64,000 bases of DNA from Bradyrhizobium icense (lineage in GTDB: Bacteria > Pseudomonadota > Alphaproteobacteria > Rhizobiales > Xanthobacteraceae). The notes below the pieces were generated by a model, which was given only the letters and a program-made list of their open reading frames with translations, did no database searches and was not told the origin of the DNA. The stretch is taken from positions 6,510,001 to 6,574,000 of the forward strand of contig NZ_CP016428.1 in NCBI RefSeq assembly GCF_001693385.1, written 5' to 3'. Within the stretch, counting starts at the first letter, position 1, and each line of letters opens with the position of its first letter. Positions 53,993 to 62,715 of this stretch are shown here, piece after piece. The position numbers were made by a program, and so were the translations under genes.

Positions 53993-55720
53993 CTATGGCA
54001 GCACCTCGCGGCGCTCGCTGAGCAGCGCGTCGGTCTCGGCGCGTTTGTCCTCCAGGAGCCCGGCCTGGGCGGCTTCGATCACCTTGTAGAGTTCGTGGGC
54101 GTCGCTGAGCCTGGTCACCGTAACGTAATCGGCGCCGGCCTCGTAGAGGTCGTTGACGTTGGCCAGGATCTCCGCGGTGGCGACGATCTTGGCGGTCGGA
54201 TTGAGCGAGCGGACGTGCCGGACCAGCTTTTCGTTGTCGGCGCCCTTCAACAGCGAATCCGGGATGCTGAGGATGATCAGCTCCGCCTTGCCGACGCCGG
54301 CATGCACCAGCGTATCGACGTTGCTGATGTCGCCATAGACCACGTGCATGCCGCGGTCCGTCAAGGTCCTAAACACCAGCGGATTGAAGTCGATCACGGT
54401 GATCTGCTCCAGCGCCGCCGGATTGAGGCGCTCGATATCGGCAACCAGCGCGCTGGCGGCGCGGAAGAACCCGAGAATGACGATCCGGCGCGCCTCCCCG
54501 TGCCCTGCATCGTGCCCTCCGTCGGCCTCATGCTTGTGATCGAGATCGCGCAAGCCTATCCGCTTCAGGGGACCGATCAGGCTGCGCGTGATCTGATCGC
54601 TGCGGCCCATGACGAAGGTGCTCAGGACCGCCAATACCACGAAGGCAAACGACGCCGCGCTCGACGTCTCAGGTCCAATGTGATGCGCCGTCACGCCGGT
54701 CTGGATCACAACCAGCGAAAACTCCGATATCTGTGCCAGGTTGATCGCCGGCAACAGGCTGGCGCGCAGGCCCTGCTTCATCAGATAGAGCGGCGTGAAC
54801 GTCGTTACCATGCGGCTGACGACGGTGAAGGCCGCGATCGCAAGCGCCAGCCCGATCACCGACGCACCGGGGATCGGGATGGTCATGCCGAGCGAGACGA
54901 AGAACAGCGTGATGAAGAAGTCGCGCAGCGTCGTGACCTTGGCGGAGACGTCGAGCGCATAGGGGAAAGTCGACAGCGAAACGCCCGCTACCAGCGAGCC
55001 CATCTCGCGCGACAGGTGCAGCCTCTCCGCGATCTCGCCGATCAGGAAGCACCAGGCCAGTGCGCCGAGCAGGATCAGTTCCGGCCGGCGCGCAATCTGG
55101 TGGAACAGCCACGGCAGCACGTAGCGGCTGAGCACGAGGGCAGTCATCACCAGCACGCCGACCCGCGCGATCGACAGCAGGATCACGCTCACCTGCAGAT
55201 TGTCGAGGCTCGGCTGCACCGCCAGGAACAGTATCGCGAAGATGTCCTGCAGCACCAGCACGCCGAGCGTAATCCGCCCTGGCAGCGTGTCGAGCTCACG
55301 CTTCTCGTACAGCACCTTGACGATGATGACCGTGCTCGACAGCGCGCAGGCGACGCAGAGATAGAGCGCATCGAAATGGCCGCTGCCCATCGACAGCCCG
55401 ATCCCGATAAAAAACAATATTCCGAGCAGGACGCCGCCGGCCAATTGCCCGCCCGCGGCAAACAGAATCACCTTGCCGGCGCGCACGATCTTCTTCAGGT
55501 CGATTTCCAGCCCGATCATGAACAGCATGAAGATCAGGCCGAGTTCGGAGATGACGGTGATCGAATCCTGGGACTCGACCCACTTCATGCCGAATGGACC
55601 GATGACGAACCCGGCGATAAGGTAGGCCAAAATCAGCGGCTGCCGGGAAAAATGCGCCAGCAGGCCGAGCCCCCAGGCGAACAGGATGCACAGAGTGATA
55701 TCGCGAATAAGTTCGTGCAT
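53993..55720 (-). CDS. CPA2-family monovalent cation:proton antiporter with RCK/TrkA-N domain (KefB-like)
   Basis: 575 residues from ATG 55720 (MHELIRDITLCILFAWGLGL). About 12 membrane helices span residues 5-390, with the core motif ISELGLIFMLFMIGLEIDLK and the helix-5/6 region VACALSSTVIIVKVL. The cytoplasmic RCK-like domain from about 420 begins RRIVILGFFRAASALVADIE, where the usual GxGxxG is altered to GFFRAAS. It probably exports K+ or Na+ in exchange for protons. Intact. Confidence 0.92.
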   Translation of the reverse strand: MHELIRDITLCILFAWGLGLLAHFSRQPLILAYLIAGFVIGPFGMKWVESQDSITVISELGLIFMLFMIGLEIDLKKIVRAGKVILFAAGGQLAGGVLLGILFFIGIGLSMGSGHFDALYLCVACALSSTVIIVKVLYEKRELDTLPGRITLGVLVLQDIFAILFLAVQPSLDNLQVSVILLSIARVGVLVMTALVLSRYVLPWLFHQIARRPELILLGALAWCFLIGEIAERLHLSREMGSLVAGVSLSTFPYALDVSAKVTTLRDFFITLFFVSLGMTIPIPGASVIGLALAIAAFTVVSRMVTTFTPLYLMKQGLRASLLPAINLAQISEFSLVVIQTGVTAHHIGPETSSAASFAFVVLAVLSTFVMGRSDQITRSLIGPLKRIGLRDLDHKHEADGGHDAGHGEARRIVILGFFRAASALVADIERLNPAALEQITVIDFNPLVFRTLTDRGMHVVYGDISNVDTLVHAGVGKAELIILSIPDSLLKGADNEKLVRHVRSLNPTAKIVATAEILANVNDLYEAGADYVTVTRLSDAHELYKVIEAAQAGLLEDKRAETDALLSERREVLP

Positions 55721-55796
55721 GGTTCCGGATTTCCCCCTTTTGCAACCTAGAGGTCCCGGCGCAAGGGTCAAACAAGCAATGTGTCACAGCCATGGA

Positions 55797-56190
55797 ATGG
55801 GGGCTTTTCCCGCGATTCTGGCCACGTTGTCGATCCTCTACGCCCCCACCGCCAGCGCCCGAACCGCAGGCGGAATCGAACAGAATTTCGCAAACTCCCG
55901 CCCCCTCGTATCAGAGCGGATCGCCCATTTCGACACAGCAGGCAAGATGGTGGATAGCTACCTCAAGTCCCCGATTGCGCTAAAACCATTCGCTACCACC
56001 GAGGTCTTCATCGCCGCAAACGACGTGCGCGGCGGAACGGGAGCCAATTTCGTGGTCGGCTGGGCGGCCACGGGTGAGATCGCCGAGCCCGCGGTCGAGG
56101 CGCCGATGGTCGGCGGCGTCGGAGCCGGACATAACGCCTTCATCAGTGGGGCGGCCGATCGGCATCGCCGGCAAGACCCGGGCTGAACAA
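55797..56190 (+). pseudogene. Degenerate DUF3124 gene (internal deletion and 3' frameshift)
   Basis: From ATG 55797 the frame reads a signal peptide (MGAFPAILATLSILYAPTASA), then AGGIEQNFANS. It jumps directly to RPLVSERIAHFDTAGKMVDS, ATTEVFIAANDVRGGTGANF and EAPMVGGVGAGHNAFIS, the later half of DUF3124. The middle part (about 60 residues, with the YVPAYSS-type strand) is missing. After AFIS the frame reads GAADRHRRQ, while the next frame gives VGRPIGIAGKTR, the expected end, so about two bases are lost near 56145. Two lesions make function unlikely. Confidence 0.72.
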
Positions 56191-56200
56191 CGACGAGCCG

Positions 56201-56218
56201 GAGGGCCTCTCGGCCCTC
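56201..56218. promoter_or_regulatory. Short hairpin before the aminotransferase
   Basis: GAGGGCC-TCTC-GGCCCTC, a perfect 7-bp stem, 31 bases before the aminotransferase start. It may end readthrough from the broken gene upstream or lie in the aminotransferase leader. Confidence 0.35.
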
Positions 56219-56248
56219 TCAACAAGAAACAAAATGGAGTGAACATTC

Positions 56249-57493
56249 ATGTCTACCGCTGCACCCTTCGATTTTGCGCCCTTGCTGCCTGCCGGATTGC
56301 CGGCGCCGGCGGCGCGGTGGACGGGGCTTGCCAGATACAGTTTCGTCGGCGGCAACAATGATCCCGAGCAGGTTCCGGTCGACGGCCTGATCGACGCCGT
56401 CAATGCCGTGCTCCGGCGCGAGGGCAAGACGCTCGCGACCTACGGCCTCGCCAGCGGCCCGCAGGGCTATCGCCCCTTGCGCGAATTCCTCACCGCGAAA
56501 CTCAAGCGCGACGCCGGCATCGCCTGCATCGCCGACGACATCATGATCGTCTCCGGTTCGCTGCAGGCGCTCGATCTCGTCAACCAGACGCTGCTGGCGC
56601 GCGGCGACACCGTGCTGGTCGAACAGGAAACCTATCAAGGTGCGCTGACCCGGCTGACGCGGCTCGGCGTCAAGGCGGTCGGCATTCCCCTCGATGACCA
56701 GGGCATGCGGATGGATGCGCTGGCGGCAGCCCTTGCCGACCACAAAAGCCGCGGCATCACGCCGAAATATATCTACACCATCCCGACCGTGCAGAACCCG
56801 ACCGGCAGCATCCTGCCGCAAGCGCGCCGCGCGGAGATGTTGAAGCTGTCACAGCAATACGGCGTGCCGATTTTCGAGGACGATTGCTACGCCGACCTGA
56901 TCTGGAGGGGCGAGCGACCGCCCGCGATCTACGCCATGAGCCCGCACGGCGGCGTCATTCACATCGGCTCGTTCTCGAAATCGATCGCCCCTGCCCTGCG
57001 GGTCGGCTTCATCGTGGCACCCTGGGAGATGATGTCGCGGATGCTGGCGCTGAAGACTGACGCCGGGAGCGGCGCGCTGGAGCAGATGGTACTGGCGGAG
57101 TACTGCGCGCCGCATTTCTCGACCCACGTGCCGAAGCTGACACGCGGCCTGCGCGCCAAGCTCGACACGCTGATGGAAGCGCTCAACGAGCAGTTCGGCA
57201 CATCGGCCGAGTTCGAGGAGCCCGAGGGCGGCATCTTCCTGTGGCTGAAACTCCCCGACAATGTCGATACGCTGAAGCTCTATCAGGCCGCGCTCGCCGC
57301 AGGCGTTGCCATCAATCCCGGACCGGAATGGTCGACCGACAAGGCCTATGCCGGCAGCCGGTTGCGGCTGTGCTTTGCCAGTCCCTCCCATGAACAGATC
57401 CGCGAGGGCGTGGCCGTGCTCGCCGAAGTCTGCCGCAAGGAGTTTGGGGTGCCGGCGCGGATTGCTAATGTGGAGAAGCGGGCGCGGAGTTGA
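56249..57493 (+). CDS. PLP-dependent aminotransferase (class I/II, 2-aminoadipate-transaminase-like)
   Basis: 414 residues. YGLASGPQGYRPLREFLTAK, DDIMIVSGSLQALDLVNQTL, YTIPTVQNPTGSILPQARRA and the Schiff-base region HIGSFSKSIAPALRVGFIVA, with the PLP Lys, define the family. LysN-like enzymes share this layout without the HTH domain of MocR regulators. Substrate unknown. AATGGAGTGAAC supplies a ribosome site before the ATG. Confidence 0.93.
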   Translation: MSTAAPFDFAPLLPAGLPAPAARWTGLARYSFVGGNNDPEQVPVDGLIDAVNAVLRREGKTLATYGLASGPQGYRPLREFLTAKLKRDAGIACIADDIMIVSGSLQALDLVNQTLLARGDTVLVEQETYQGALTRLTRLGVKAVGIPLDDQGMRMDALAAALADHKSRGITPKYIYTIPTVQNPTGSILPQARRAEMLKLSQQYGVPIFEDDCYADLIWRGERPPAIYAMSPHGGVIHIGSFSKSIAPALRVGFIVAPWEMMSRMLALKTDAGSGALEQMVLAEYCAPHFSTHVPKLTRGLRAKLDTLMEALNEQFGTSAEFEEPEGGIFLWLKLPDNVDTLKLYQAALAAGVAINPGPEWSTDKAYAGSRLRLCFASPSHEQIREGVAVLAEVCRKEFGVPARIANVEKRARS

Positions 57494-57528
57494 GCCTGTT
57501 CCGGCTCAACTCCTCGCGGAGGCTATTC

Positions 57529-57804
57529 TCAGCGAAACACCAGTGCGATCCGCAGCAGCCGGACGATCGAGACGTTGCCCTTGCCGGCTTCGATCTGCGC
57601 CACGTAGCGCTCGGACATGCGGGACCGGCGCGCGAGCTCGCGGCGCGACATGCCGCGCAGCGTCCGCATTTCGCGCACCCGGTCGCCGAGTTGGCTGAGA
57701 AATTCGCTCTCGTGCGGCAGCCTGCCGTCCTCGTCATACGGGATCGGCCCAATTGGGCGGTCCGTCGCTGCCTCGCTGTGGGATAGGCTTTCGCTGTGTG
57801 CCAC
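57529..57804 (-). CDS. Short XRE/HTH regulator, probably truncated from a BoxR-type protein
   Basis: 91 residues. The HTH_3 domain spans about 40-90: LGDRVREMRTLRGMSRRELA, then RRSRMSERYVAQIEAGKGNV and SIVRLLRIALVFR at the very end. This HTH style, including SERYVAQIEAGKGNVS, is that of regulators such as BoxR, which continue with a shikimate-kinase-like domain. Here a stop follows directly where the last helix should finish. It may bind DNA without ligand control, or be a decaying gene. Confidence 0.7.
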   Translation of the reverse strand: MAHSESLSHSEAATDRPIGPIPYDEDGRLPHESEFLSQLGDRVREMRTLRGMSRRELARRSRMSERYVAQIEAGKGNVSIVRLLRIALVFR

Positions 57805-57926
57805 GTTCGATCCTTTTGCCCGACATCGTGGTCAAGCAAAAAGCCCTCGCATTGATCGGGATCAAACGGCGTTGGCCACCGTGCAATTTGATTTTGATCA
57901 ATCGGCCCACAGGCCGTGGCCGGCGC

Positions 57927-58913
57927 CTATTCAGCCTTGATGCCGGCCTCGGTAATCAGCTTGCCCCATTTTACGCTCTCGCTCTGGATAAACTTTGCAA
58001 AAGCCTCGGGCGAGGTGGGCGCGGGTTCGGCGCCGAGAACGCGGATTTTCTCGATCGCCGCGGGGTCGCTCAACGCCTTCACGAAGGCGGCATTCAGCGT
58101 TTTGACGATGTCGGGCGGCGTGCCGGCGGGCGCGACGATACCAAACCAGCCGACCGATTCGAATCCCGAGAGGCCCTGCTCCGCCAGCGTTGGAACGTCG
58201 GGCAGAAAAGCCACACGTTTTGCCGCAGAGACGCCGAGTGCCTTCAACTTGCCGTTGCCGATCAACTGCTTGGATGCAGGGATATCCAGCACGGCCAGCG
58301 GGACGTGGCCGGCAAGGACGTCCGTGGTCGCCGGCGCGGTGCCGCGATAGGCGATCAGTTGAATTCCGACACCGGCCTTCTGGTTGAACAAGGCCGAGGT
58401 CAAGTGCATCGCCGTTCCATTGCCGCCATGGCCGATCGACAGGCCCGCCGTTTGAGCCTTGGCCTTGGCAATGAGATCGGCGACCGAGGCAATAGCCGAT
58501 TGTTGCGAAGACACCAGCACGAACGGGATTTCCGCCAGCAAGGTGACCGGCGCCAGATCCTTGACGGGATCGAACGCCATCGCCGCGCGGTTGAGATGCG
58601 GGTTGACGGTCAGCACGCCGGCCGCGGCCACGCCGAGCGTGTAGCCATCAGGCGCTGCCTGCGCCACTGCCCCGATCCCGATATTGCCGCCCGCGCCCGC
58701 CCGGTTCTCAATGACGATCGGCTGACGCAGCGTTTCCGAAAGCAGCGGCTGCAGGGCACGGATCACGATATCGGCACTGCCGCCGGGCGGAAACGTCACG
58801 ATGATCTTGATGGGTTGATCGGGATATGCGTTTGCTGCTTCAATCGCCGATAATGACAGCGACAAAACAACAACAAGGGCGCGGATCATGGCTTGCCGGA
58901 TCGACGGAAACAT
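57927..58913 (-). CDS. Tripartite tricarboxylate transporter substrate-binding protein (Bug/TctC)
   Basis: 328 residues from ATG 58913, signal peptide ending AANA before YPDQPIKIIV. The family blocks TFPPGGSADIVIRALQPLLS, VIENRAGAGGNIGIGAVAQA and AYRGTAPATTDVLAGHVPLA are all present. Bug proteins bind carboxylates, aromatic acids or amides with TctA/TctB permeases, which are not nearby. It is divergent from an aromatic-type monooxygenase, so an aromatic or terpenoid acid is plausible. Confidence 0.92.
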   Translation of the reverse strand: MFPSIRQAMIRALVVVLSLSLSAIEAANAYPDQPIKIIVTFPPGGSADIVIRALQPLLSETLRQPIVIENRAGAGGNIGIGAVAQAAPDGYTLGVAAAGVLTVNPHLNRAAMAFDPVKDLAPVTLLAEIPFVLVSSQQSAIASVADLIAKAKAQTAGLSIGHGGNGTAMHLTSALFNQKAGVGIQLIAYRGTAPATTDVLAGHVPLAVLDIPASKQLIGNGKLKALGVSAAKRVAFLPDVPTLAEQGLSGFESVGWFGIVAPAGTPPDIVKTLNAAFVKALSDPAAIEKIRVLGAEPAPTSPEAFAKFIQSESVKWGKLITEAGIKAE

Positions 58914-58993
58914 TGAGGGTCCCCCGATGATCTCTGTGGCGCTCAGTAATGCATGATCGGCCCAACGCAGCAAGCGACAAGGCGGTAAGCAAC

Positions 58994-60652
58994 ATGGTGA
59001 AGACCAGCGTTCTCGTGGTCGGCGGCGGTCCAGTCGGTCTCACGCTGGCCATGGACCTCGCAACCCGGGGAATTGCCACCACCGTCGTAGAAACACGCGC
59101 CGCCCGCGAGCCGCCGAGCGTGAAATGCAACCACATCTCGTCGCGCTCGATGGAGATTTTCCGCAGGTTAGGCCTGGCGCAGAAGCTGCGCGACGCCGGA
59201 TTACCGGCCGACTACCCGAACGATTGCTCCTACCGCACCACGGCAACGGGCATCGAGCTCTCGCGCATCCTGATTCCCTGCCGGCGCGACCGCTATACCG
59301 CCACCGGCGGACCAGACACCGGTTGGCCGACAGCCGAGCCGCCGCACCGCATCAATCAGATCTATATGGAACCCGTGCTGTTCGCCCACGCCGCCGCCAT
59401 CGATGGGCTGCAGATTCTGAACCGCACCGCATTCGAGGCTTTCAGCGAAGTCGAAGAGGGTATCGTTGCAACCGTCCGCAACCTCGATACCGGAGCCGCC
59501 TTTCAGATTCACGCCGATTTCATCGTCGGCTGCGATGGGGCCCGTTCGCTGGTCCGCAAGGCGATCGACGCCAATCTGCAGGGAACGCCGATCATCCAGC
59601 GCGTGCAGTCGACCTACATCTGCGCGCCCGCCCTGCTCGGCCTGATGGACCGGCCCGCCTGGATGACGCTGTCGCTCAATCCGCGGCGCTGCGGCACGGT
59701 GGTCGCGATCGACGGCCGTGAGAAATGGCTGATCCACAACCACCTCAATCGCGAGGATGAGACCTTTGAATCCGTCGATCGCGATGCCTCGATCCGCGCC
59801 ATCCTCGGCGTCGGCCCCGATTTCGAATACGAGATTCTGAGCAAGGAGGACTGGTTCGGCCGTCGCCTCGTCGCCGACCGGTTTCGCAAGGGACGCGCAT
59901 TCATCTGCGGCGACGCCGCCCATCTGTGGATGCCCTATGCCGGCTACGGCATGAATGCCGGGATCGCGGACGCCACCAACCTCGCATGGCTGCTCGCCGC
60001 CTATCTGCAAGGATGGGCCAACATCGCCATTCTCGATGCCTATGAGGCCGAGCGCCTTCCCATCACCGAACAAGTGTCGCGCTTTGCGATGGAGATGGCG
60101 GGCAAGGTCCTGAGCCAGCGCCGCACCGTTCCCGATGCAATCGAGCAGCCGGGGCCGGAGGGCGATGCCGTCCGCAAGCAGGTCGGGCAAGCGGCCTATG
60201 ACCTGAACGTGCAGCAATATTGCTGCGCCGGCCTCAACTTTGGGTACTTCTACGACCGCTCCCCGATCATTGCCTATGACGGCGCCGAGCATCCGGGCTT
60301 TACGATGGCGAATTTCACGCCGTCCTCGACGCCGGGGTGCCGTCTTCCGTTTGCGAAACTGCCGGACGGACGGCCGGTCTATGATGCGTTAGGTCCGGGC
60401 TATACGCTCTTGCGGTACGATCCGGATGTTGCGGTTGCGTCATTGGCCGACGCGATGCGCACAAAGGGCGTGCCGTTTGCGGTCGTCGATGTTCCGGGCG
60501 ACCAAGCGCAGCCGCCCGGCGGCCGGAAGCTCATCCTTGCGCGCACCGATCAGCATGTCGCCTGGCGCGGCGACGCAATCCCTGGCGATCCCGCACCGCT
60601 CGTCAGCAAGCTGATCGGCCGCGCCCATCAGCTTGCATCCGCTTCTGCGTAA
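58994..60652 (+). CDS. FAD-dependent aromatic monooxygenase
   Basis: 552 residues from ATG 58994. The FAD motif is VLVVGGGPVGLTLAMDLATR at the start, ADFIVGCDGARSLVRKAI near residue 180 and RAFICGDAAHLWMPYAGYGM near residue 305. A thioredoxin-like C-terminal part (LLRYDPDVAVASLADAMRTK) follows, as in phenol-hydroxylase-type and MhpA-type enzymes. It probably hydroxylates an aromatic or polyketide-like ring using NAD(P)H. The neighbours are a Bug binding protein (divergent) and a Tat amidohydrolase (convergent). Confidence 0.9.
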   Translation: MVKTSVLVVGGGPVGLTLAMDLATRGIATTVVETRAAREPPSVKCNHISSRSMEIFRRLGLAQKLRDAGLPADYPNDCSYRTTATGIELSRILIPCRRDRYTATGGPDTGWPTAEPPHRINQIYMEPVLFAHAAAIDGLQILNRTAFEAFSEVEEGIVATVRNLDTGAAFQIHADFIVGCDGARSLVRKAIDANLQGTPIIQRVQSTYICAPALLGLMDRPAWMTLSLNPRRCGTVVAIDGREKWLIHNHLNREDETFESVDRDASIRAILGVGPDFEYEILSKEDWFGRRLVADRFRKGRAFICGDAAHLWMPYAGYGMNAGIADATNLAWLLAAYLQGWANIAILDAYEAERLPITEQVSRFAMEMAGKVLSQRRTVPDAIEQPGPEGDAVRKQVGQAAYDLNVQQYCCAGLNFGYFYDRSPIIAYDGAEHPGFTMANFTPSSTPGCRLPFAKLPDGRPVYDALGPGYTLLRYDPDVAVASLADAMRTKGVPFAVVDVPGDQAQPPGGRKLILARTDQHVAWRGDAIPGDPAPLVSKLIGRAHQLASASA

Positions 60653-60669
60653 AGTACCAGTGCGCTTGC

Positions 60670-61950
60670 CTATCGCACCGCGAACGGCGCCTGATAGGGC
60701 CTGCCGAACGGCACGCCGTTGATCACGGTCTGCACGGGCTTGAGCAACAGCTTGCCCTCGCGCCTGTTGTTCCGGGTGTCGACGAACGAGGTCTGCCCTT
60801 CCACCAGATCCAGGATCGCGACGTCGCCGGGTGCGCCGATCTGCAGCGTGCCGATCTTCGGTGCGCGGTTGATGATTTTCGCCGGCGTTACGGTGGCGGC
60901 CGCCACAACCTGCTCCAATGTAAGGCCAAGCGTGATGAACTTGCCCATGACATTCGGCAAATACGGCATGCCCGGCGAGTTGCCGGAGAAGACGTGGATG
61001 TCGGAGGAAATCGTATCCGGCGTACAGCCGCCAGGAAGCGCGACCTCCGCCACCGTGAAGTCGAAACTGCCACCGCCATGGCCGACGTCGAACATCACGC
61101 CGCGCTGCTTGGCGGAGAGCGCCGCCGGCAGCAGCTTGCCCTCCTGCACGATGTTAGTGAAGGCGCCGCCGATATTCGGCGCGCCGGAATAGGCGTGCGT
61201 CAGCACGTCGCCCGGCCGCATCAGGTCGAGGATTTGCGACATCAGCTCCTTGGTCTCGACGCCGCCGATATGCACCATCATCTTGGCAGGCCAGCCGCAC
61301 ATTTCACAGGCCTTGATGCTGCGCTTCAACGGCTCCAGCCCGTGCTTGGCGATGACGTTCTCCGACATCCTGACCTTCACGCCGAGCAGGAAATCCGGAT
61401 TTTCCGCCAGCGCCATCGCGCACGCATCGACTTGCGCGTAATCGATGTTGTAGAGCTCGGCGACCGGGAAACCGGACAATCCGTTGTTGGCGATATGGAC
61501 GAAGGCGTAAATTCGTGCCCGCGATTGCGCCACGATGTAACGCCGCAGCGCCGCGAGATTGTTGACGCCGGCATCGCCTGCCGACACCACCGTGGTGGTG
61601 GCCTGGGCCTGCACCAATTCGTCGGCGGGAATGCCGATCGCCGAACCATAGGGGTAGACGTGCGAATGCAGATCGATCAGGCCGGGTGTCACCAGCCTGC
61701 CTGAGGCATCGATGCTCTTGGCGGCGCGCGCGGCCGGAATCTCGTTCTCGACGGCCTCGATCACGCCCCAGCGGATGCCGATGTCACGCTTGCCCCTGAG
61801 CGACTGGCTCGGATCCAGCACGTCGCCACCCTTGATCACGAGGTCGAACTTGTCGTTCGGTCCCATCGCAGCGCTGGCAGGTCCGGCGATCCCGGCGATG
61901 GCGGCCGATCCGGTCAGGCTCAGGAAATGACGGCGTGAAACTCCGCTCAT
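60670..61950 (-). CDS. Tat-exported amidohydrolase/deacetylase-family metallohydrolase
   Basis: 426 residues from ATG 61950. The start MSGVSRRHFLSLTGSAAIAG is a twin-arginine signal. Metal ligands are visible as HSH in GLIDLHSHVYPYG, a likely carboxylated Lys in LLGVKVRMSE, His in KMMVHIGGVETK, His in VLTHAYSGAPNIG and Asp in ISSDIHVFSGN. C-terminal VQTVINGVPFGRPYQAPF closes the small beta domain. It likely hydrolyses a cyclic amide or an N-acyl compound in the periplasm. The frame is open upstream to 62223, but the Tat signal fixes the start. Confidence 0.9.
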   Translation of the reverse strand: MSGVSRRHFLSLTGSAAIAGIAGPASAAMGPNDKFDLVIKGGDVLDPSQSLRGKRDIGIRWGVIEAVENEIPAARAAKSIDASGRLVTPGLIDLHSHVYPYGSAIGIPADELVQAQATTTVVSAGDAGVNNLAALRRYIVAQSRARIYAFVHIANNGLSGFPVAELYNIDYAQVDACAMALAENPDFLLGVKVRMSENVIAKHGLEPLKRSIKACEMCGWPAKMMVHIGGVETKELMSQILDLMRPGDVLTHAYSGAPNIGGAFTNIVQEGKLLPAALSAKQRGVMFDVGHGGGSFDFTVAEVALPGGCTPDTISSDIHVFSGNSPGMPYLPNVMGKFITLGLTLEQVVAAATVTPAKIINRAPKIGTLQIGAPGDVAILDLVEGQTSFVDTRNNRREGKLLLKPVQTVINGVPFGRPYQAPFAVR

Positions 61951-62231
61951 GGCAGCCTCCCTGATTTGATTGTTATGGCGCGATGATGCGCCCGCTCCCA
62001 GCCTTCCGCAAGCAAGAGTAAGACCTGCCCATTCTCGTCCCACGCTGGATTGAAGCACGGCGCTGCCGGCTTCCAGTGGGCGCTTACTGTATCGACTTTC
62101 GCAGCTTTGCCTCTCGCGGCGCACGCATGCGAGACACGGCAACAACAAAAGAAGCGATCGGACGATGATCGATTCGGGCTGCATCGCACACGCATCTGAA
62201 CAAGCGTTCAGAATTCTCTTCAAGTTCCGCG

Positions 62232-62256
62232 GGAACGTTCTTCAAAATTTGATGTT
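62232..62256 (+). promoter_or_regulatory. Candidate EcfG-type general-stress promoter
   Basis: GGAAC (62232-62236), 16 bases, then TGTT (62253-62256): one base from the GGAAC-N16-CGTT consensus used by EcfG sigma factors in alphaproteobacteria. It lies 30 bases before the His-rich protein start. Confidence 0.5.
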
Positions 62257-62259
62257 CTA

Positions 62260-62281
62260 TCCTCGCTCAATCGAGGAGGAT
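62260..62281 (+). promoter_or_regulatory. Leader hairpin overlapping the ribosome site
   Basis: TCCTCG-CTCAAT-CGAGGA forms a 6-bp stem whose right arm contains part of the GAGGAGGA ribosome site that ends 5 bases before ATG 62286. The hairpin could mask the site until melted. Confidence 0.4.
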
Positions 62282-62285
62282 TGGA

Positions 62286-62522
62286 ATGAAGAAGCTTGGA
62301 TACGTCATCGCAGCTCTCGGCGCGCTCGTCATTGCGGCGCCGTCGATTGCGAGCGCCGAAACCGTCGTGATCAAGAAGCGCGGCTACCATGGCGGCTACC
62401 ATGTGGGACCCCATCACCGCCATCACGGCGCGCGTGCCGAATTCAGGCGACATCGCGGCTGGCATCGCGGACACCATCATGGCCACAGGACCGTGGTCAT
62501 CAAGAAGAAGTACCGTTACTGA
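62286..62522 (+). CDS. Small exported His/Arg-rich protein
   Basis: 78 residues with a signal peptide MKKLGYVIAALGALVIAAPS, likely cut after ASA. The mature part starts ETVVIKKRGYHGGYHVGPHH and ends TVVIKKKYRY, so the motif TVVIKK occurs at both ends around a His-rich centre. Such proteins may bind metal or coat the envelope under stress; a GGAAC-type promoter upstream agrees. Strong ribosome site (GAGGAGGA) and a downstream terminator support expression. Confidence 0.85.
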   Translation: MKKLGYVIAALGALVIAAPSIASAETVVIKKRGYHGGYHVGPHHRHHGARAEFRRHRGWHRGHHHGHRTVVIKKKYRY

Positions 62523-62538
62523 CGTATCGTCCCTGGAT

Positions 62539-62574
62539 CCCGGCTCTGATGAAATCAGAACCGGGCTCTATTTT
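62539..62574 (+). terminator. Terminator after the His-rich gene
   Basis: CCCGGCTCTGAT-GAA-ATCAGAACCGGG, an 11-of-12 stem, followed by CTCTATTTT, 16 bases after the stop. Confidence 0.75.
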
Positions 62575-62657
62575 GCCTGATGCGCTTCCCTACGCAATCC
62601 GGCATGCCCCCTCGGATAGCATCGCGTCGCGCGTTCGGTCCGGATGCCCCCCAAACG

Positions 62658-62682
62658 AAAAATGGCCCCTCGCGGGGCCATT
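62658..62682 (-). terminator. Intrinsic terminator of the thiolase gene
   Basis: On the minus strand AATGGCCCC-GCGA-GGGGCCATT is followed by TTT, so the stem runs into a T-tract. It lies about 35 bases after the thiolase stop. Confidence 0.85.
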
Positions 62683-62715
62683 CTCTTTGTTTGCGTGTCG
62701 CTGCGTTCGACGATC

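Larger units (their letters stand above)
61951..62285. other. Divergent promoter region before the His-rich gene
   Basis: About 335 bases with no supported gene. Its right end holds the GGAAC-type promoter and leader hairpin described separately. Confidence 0.45.

Noticed and set aside
53870..55750. 626-residue plus-strand ORF across the antiporter
   Set aside because: Extremely His/Asp/Gln/Arg-rich antisense text; the minus strand is a clear membrane antiporter.
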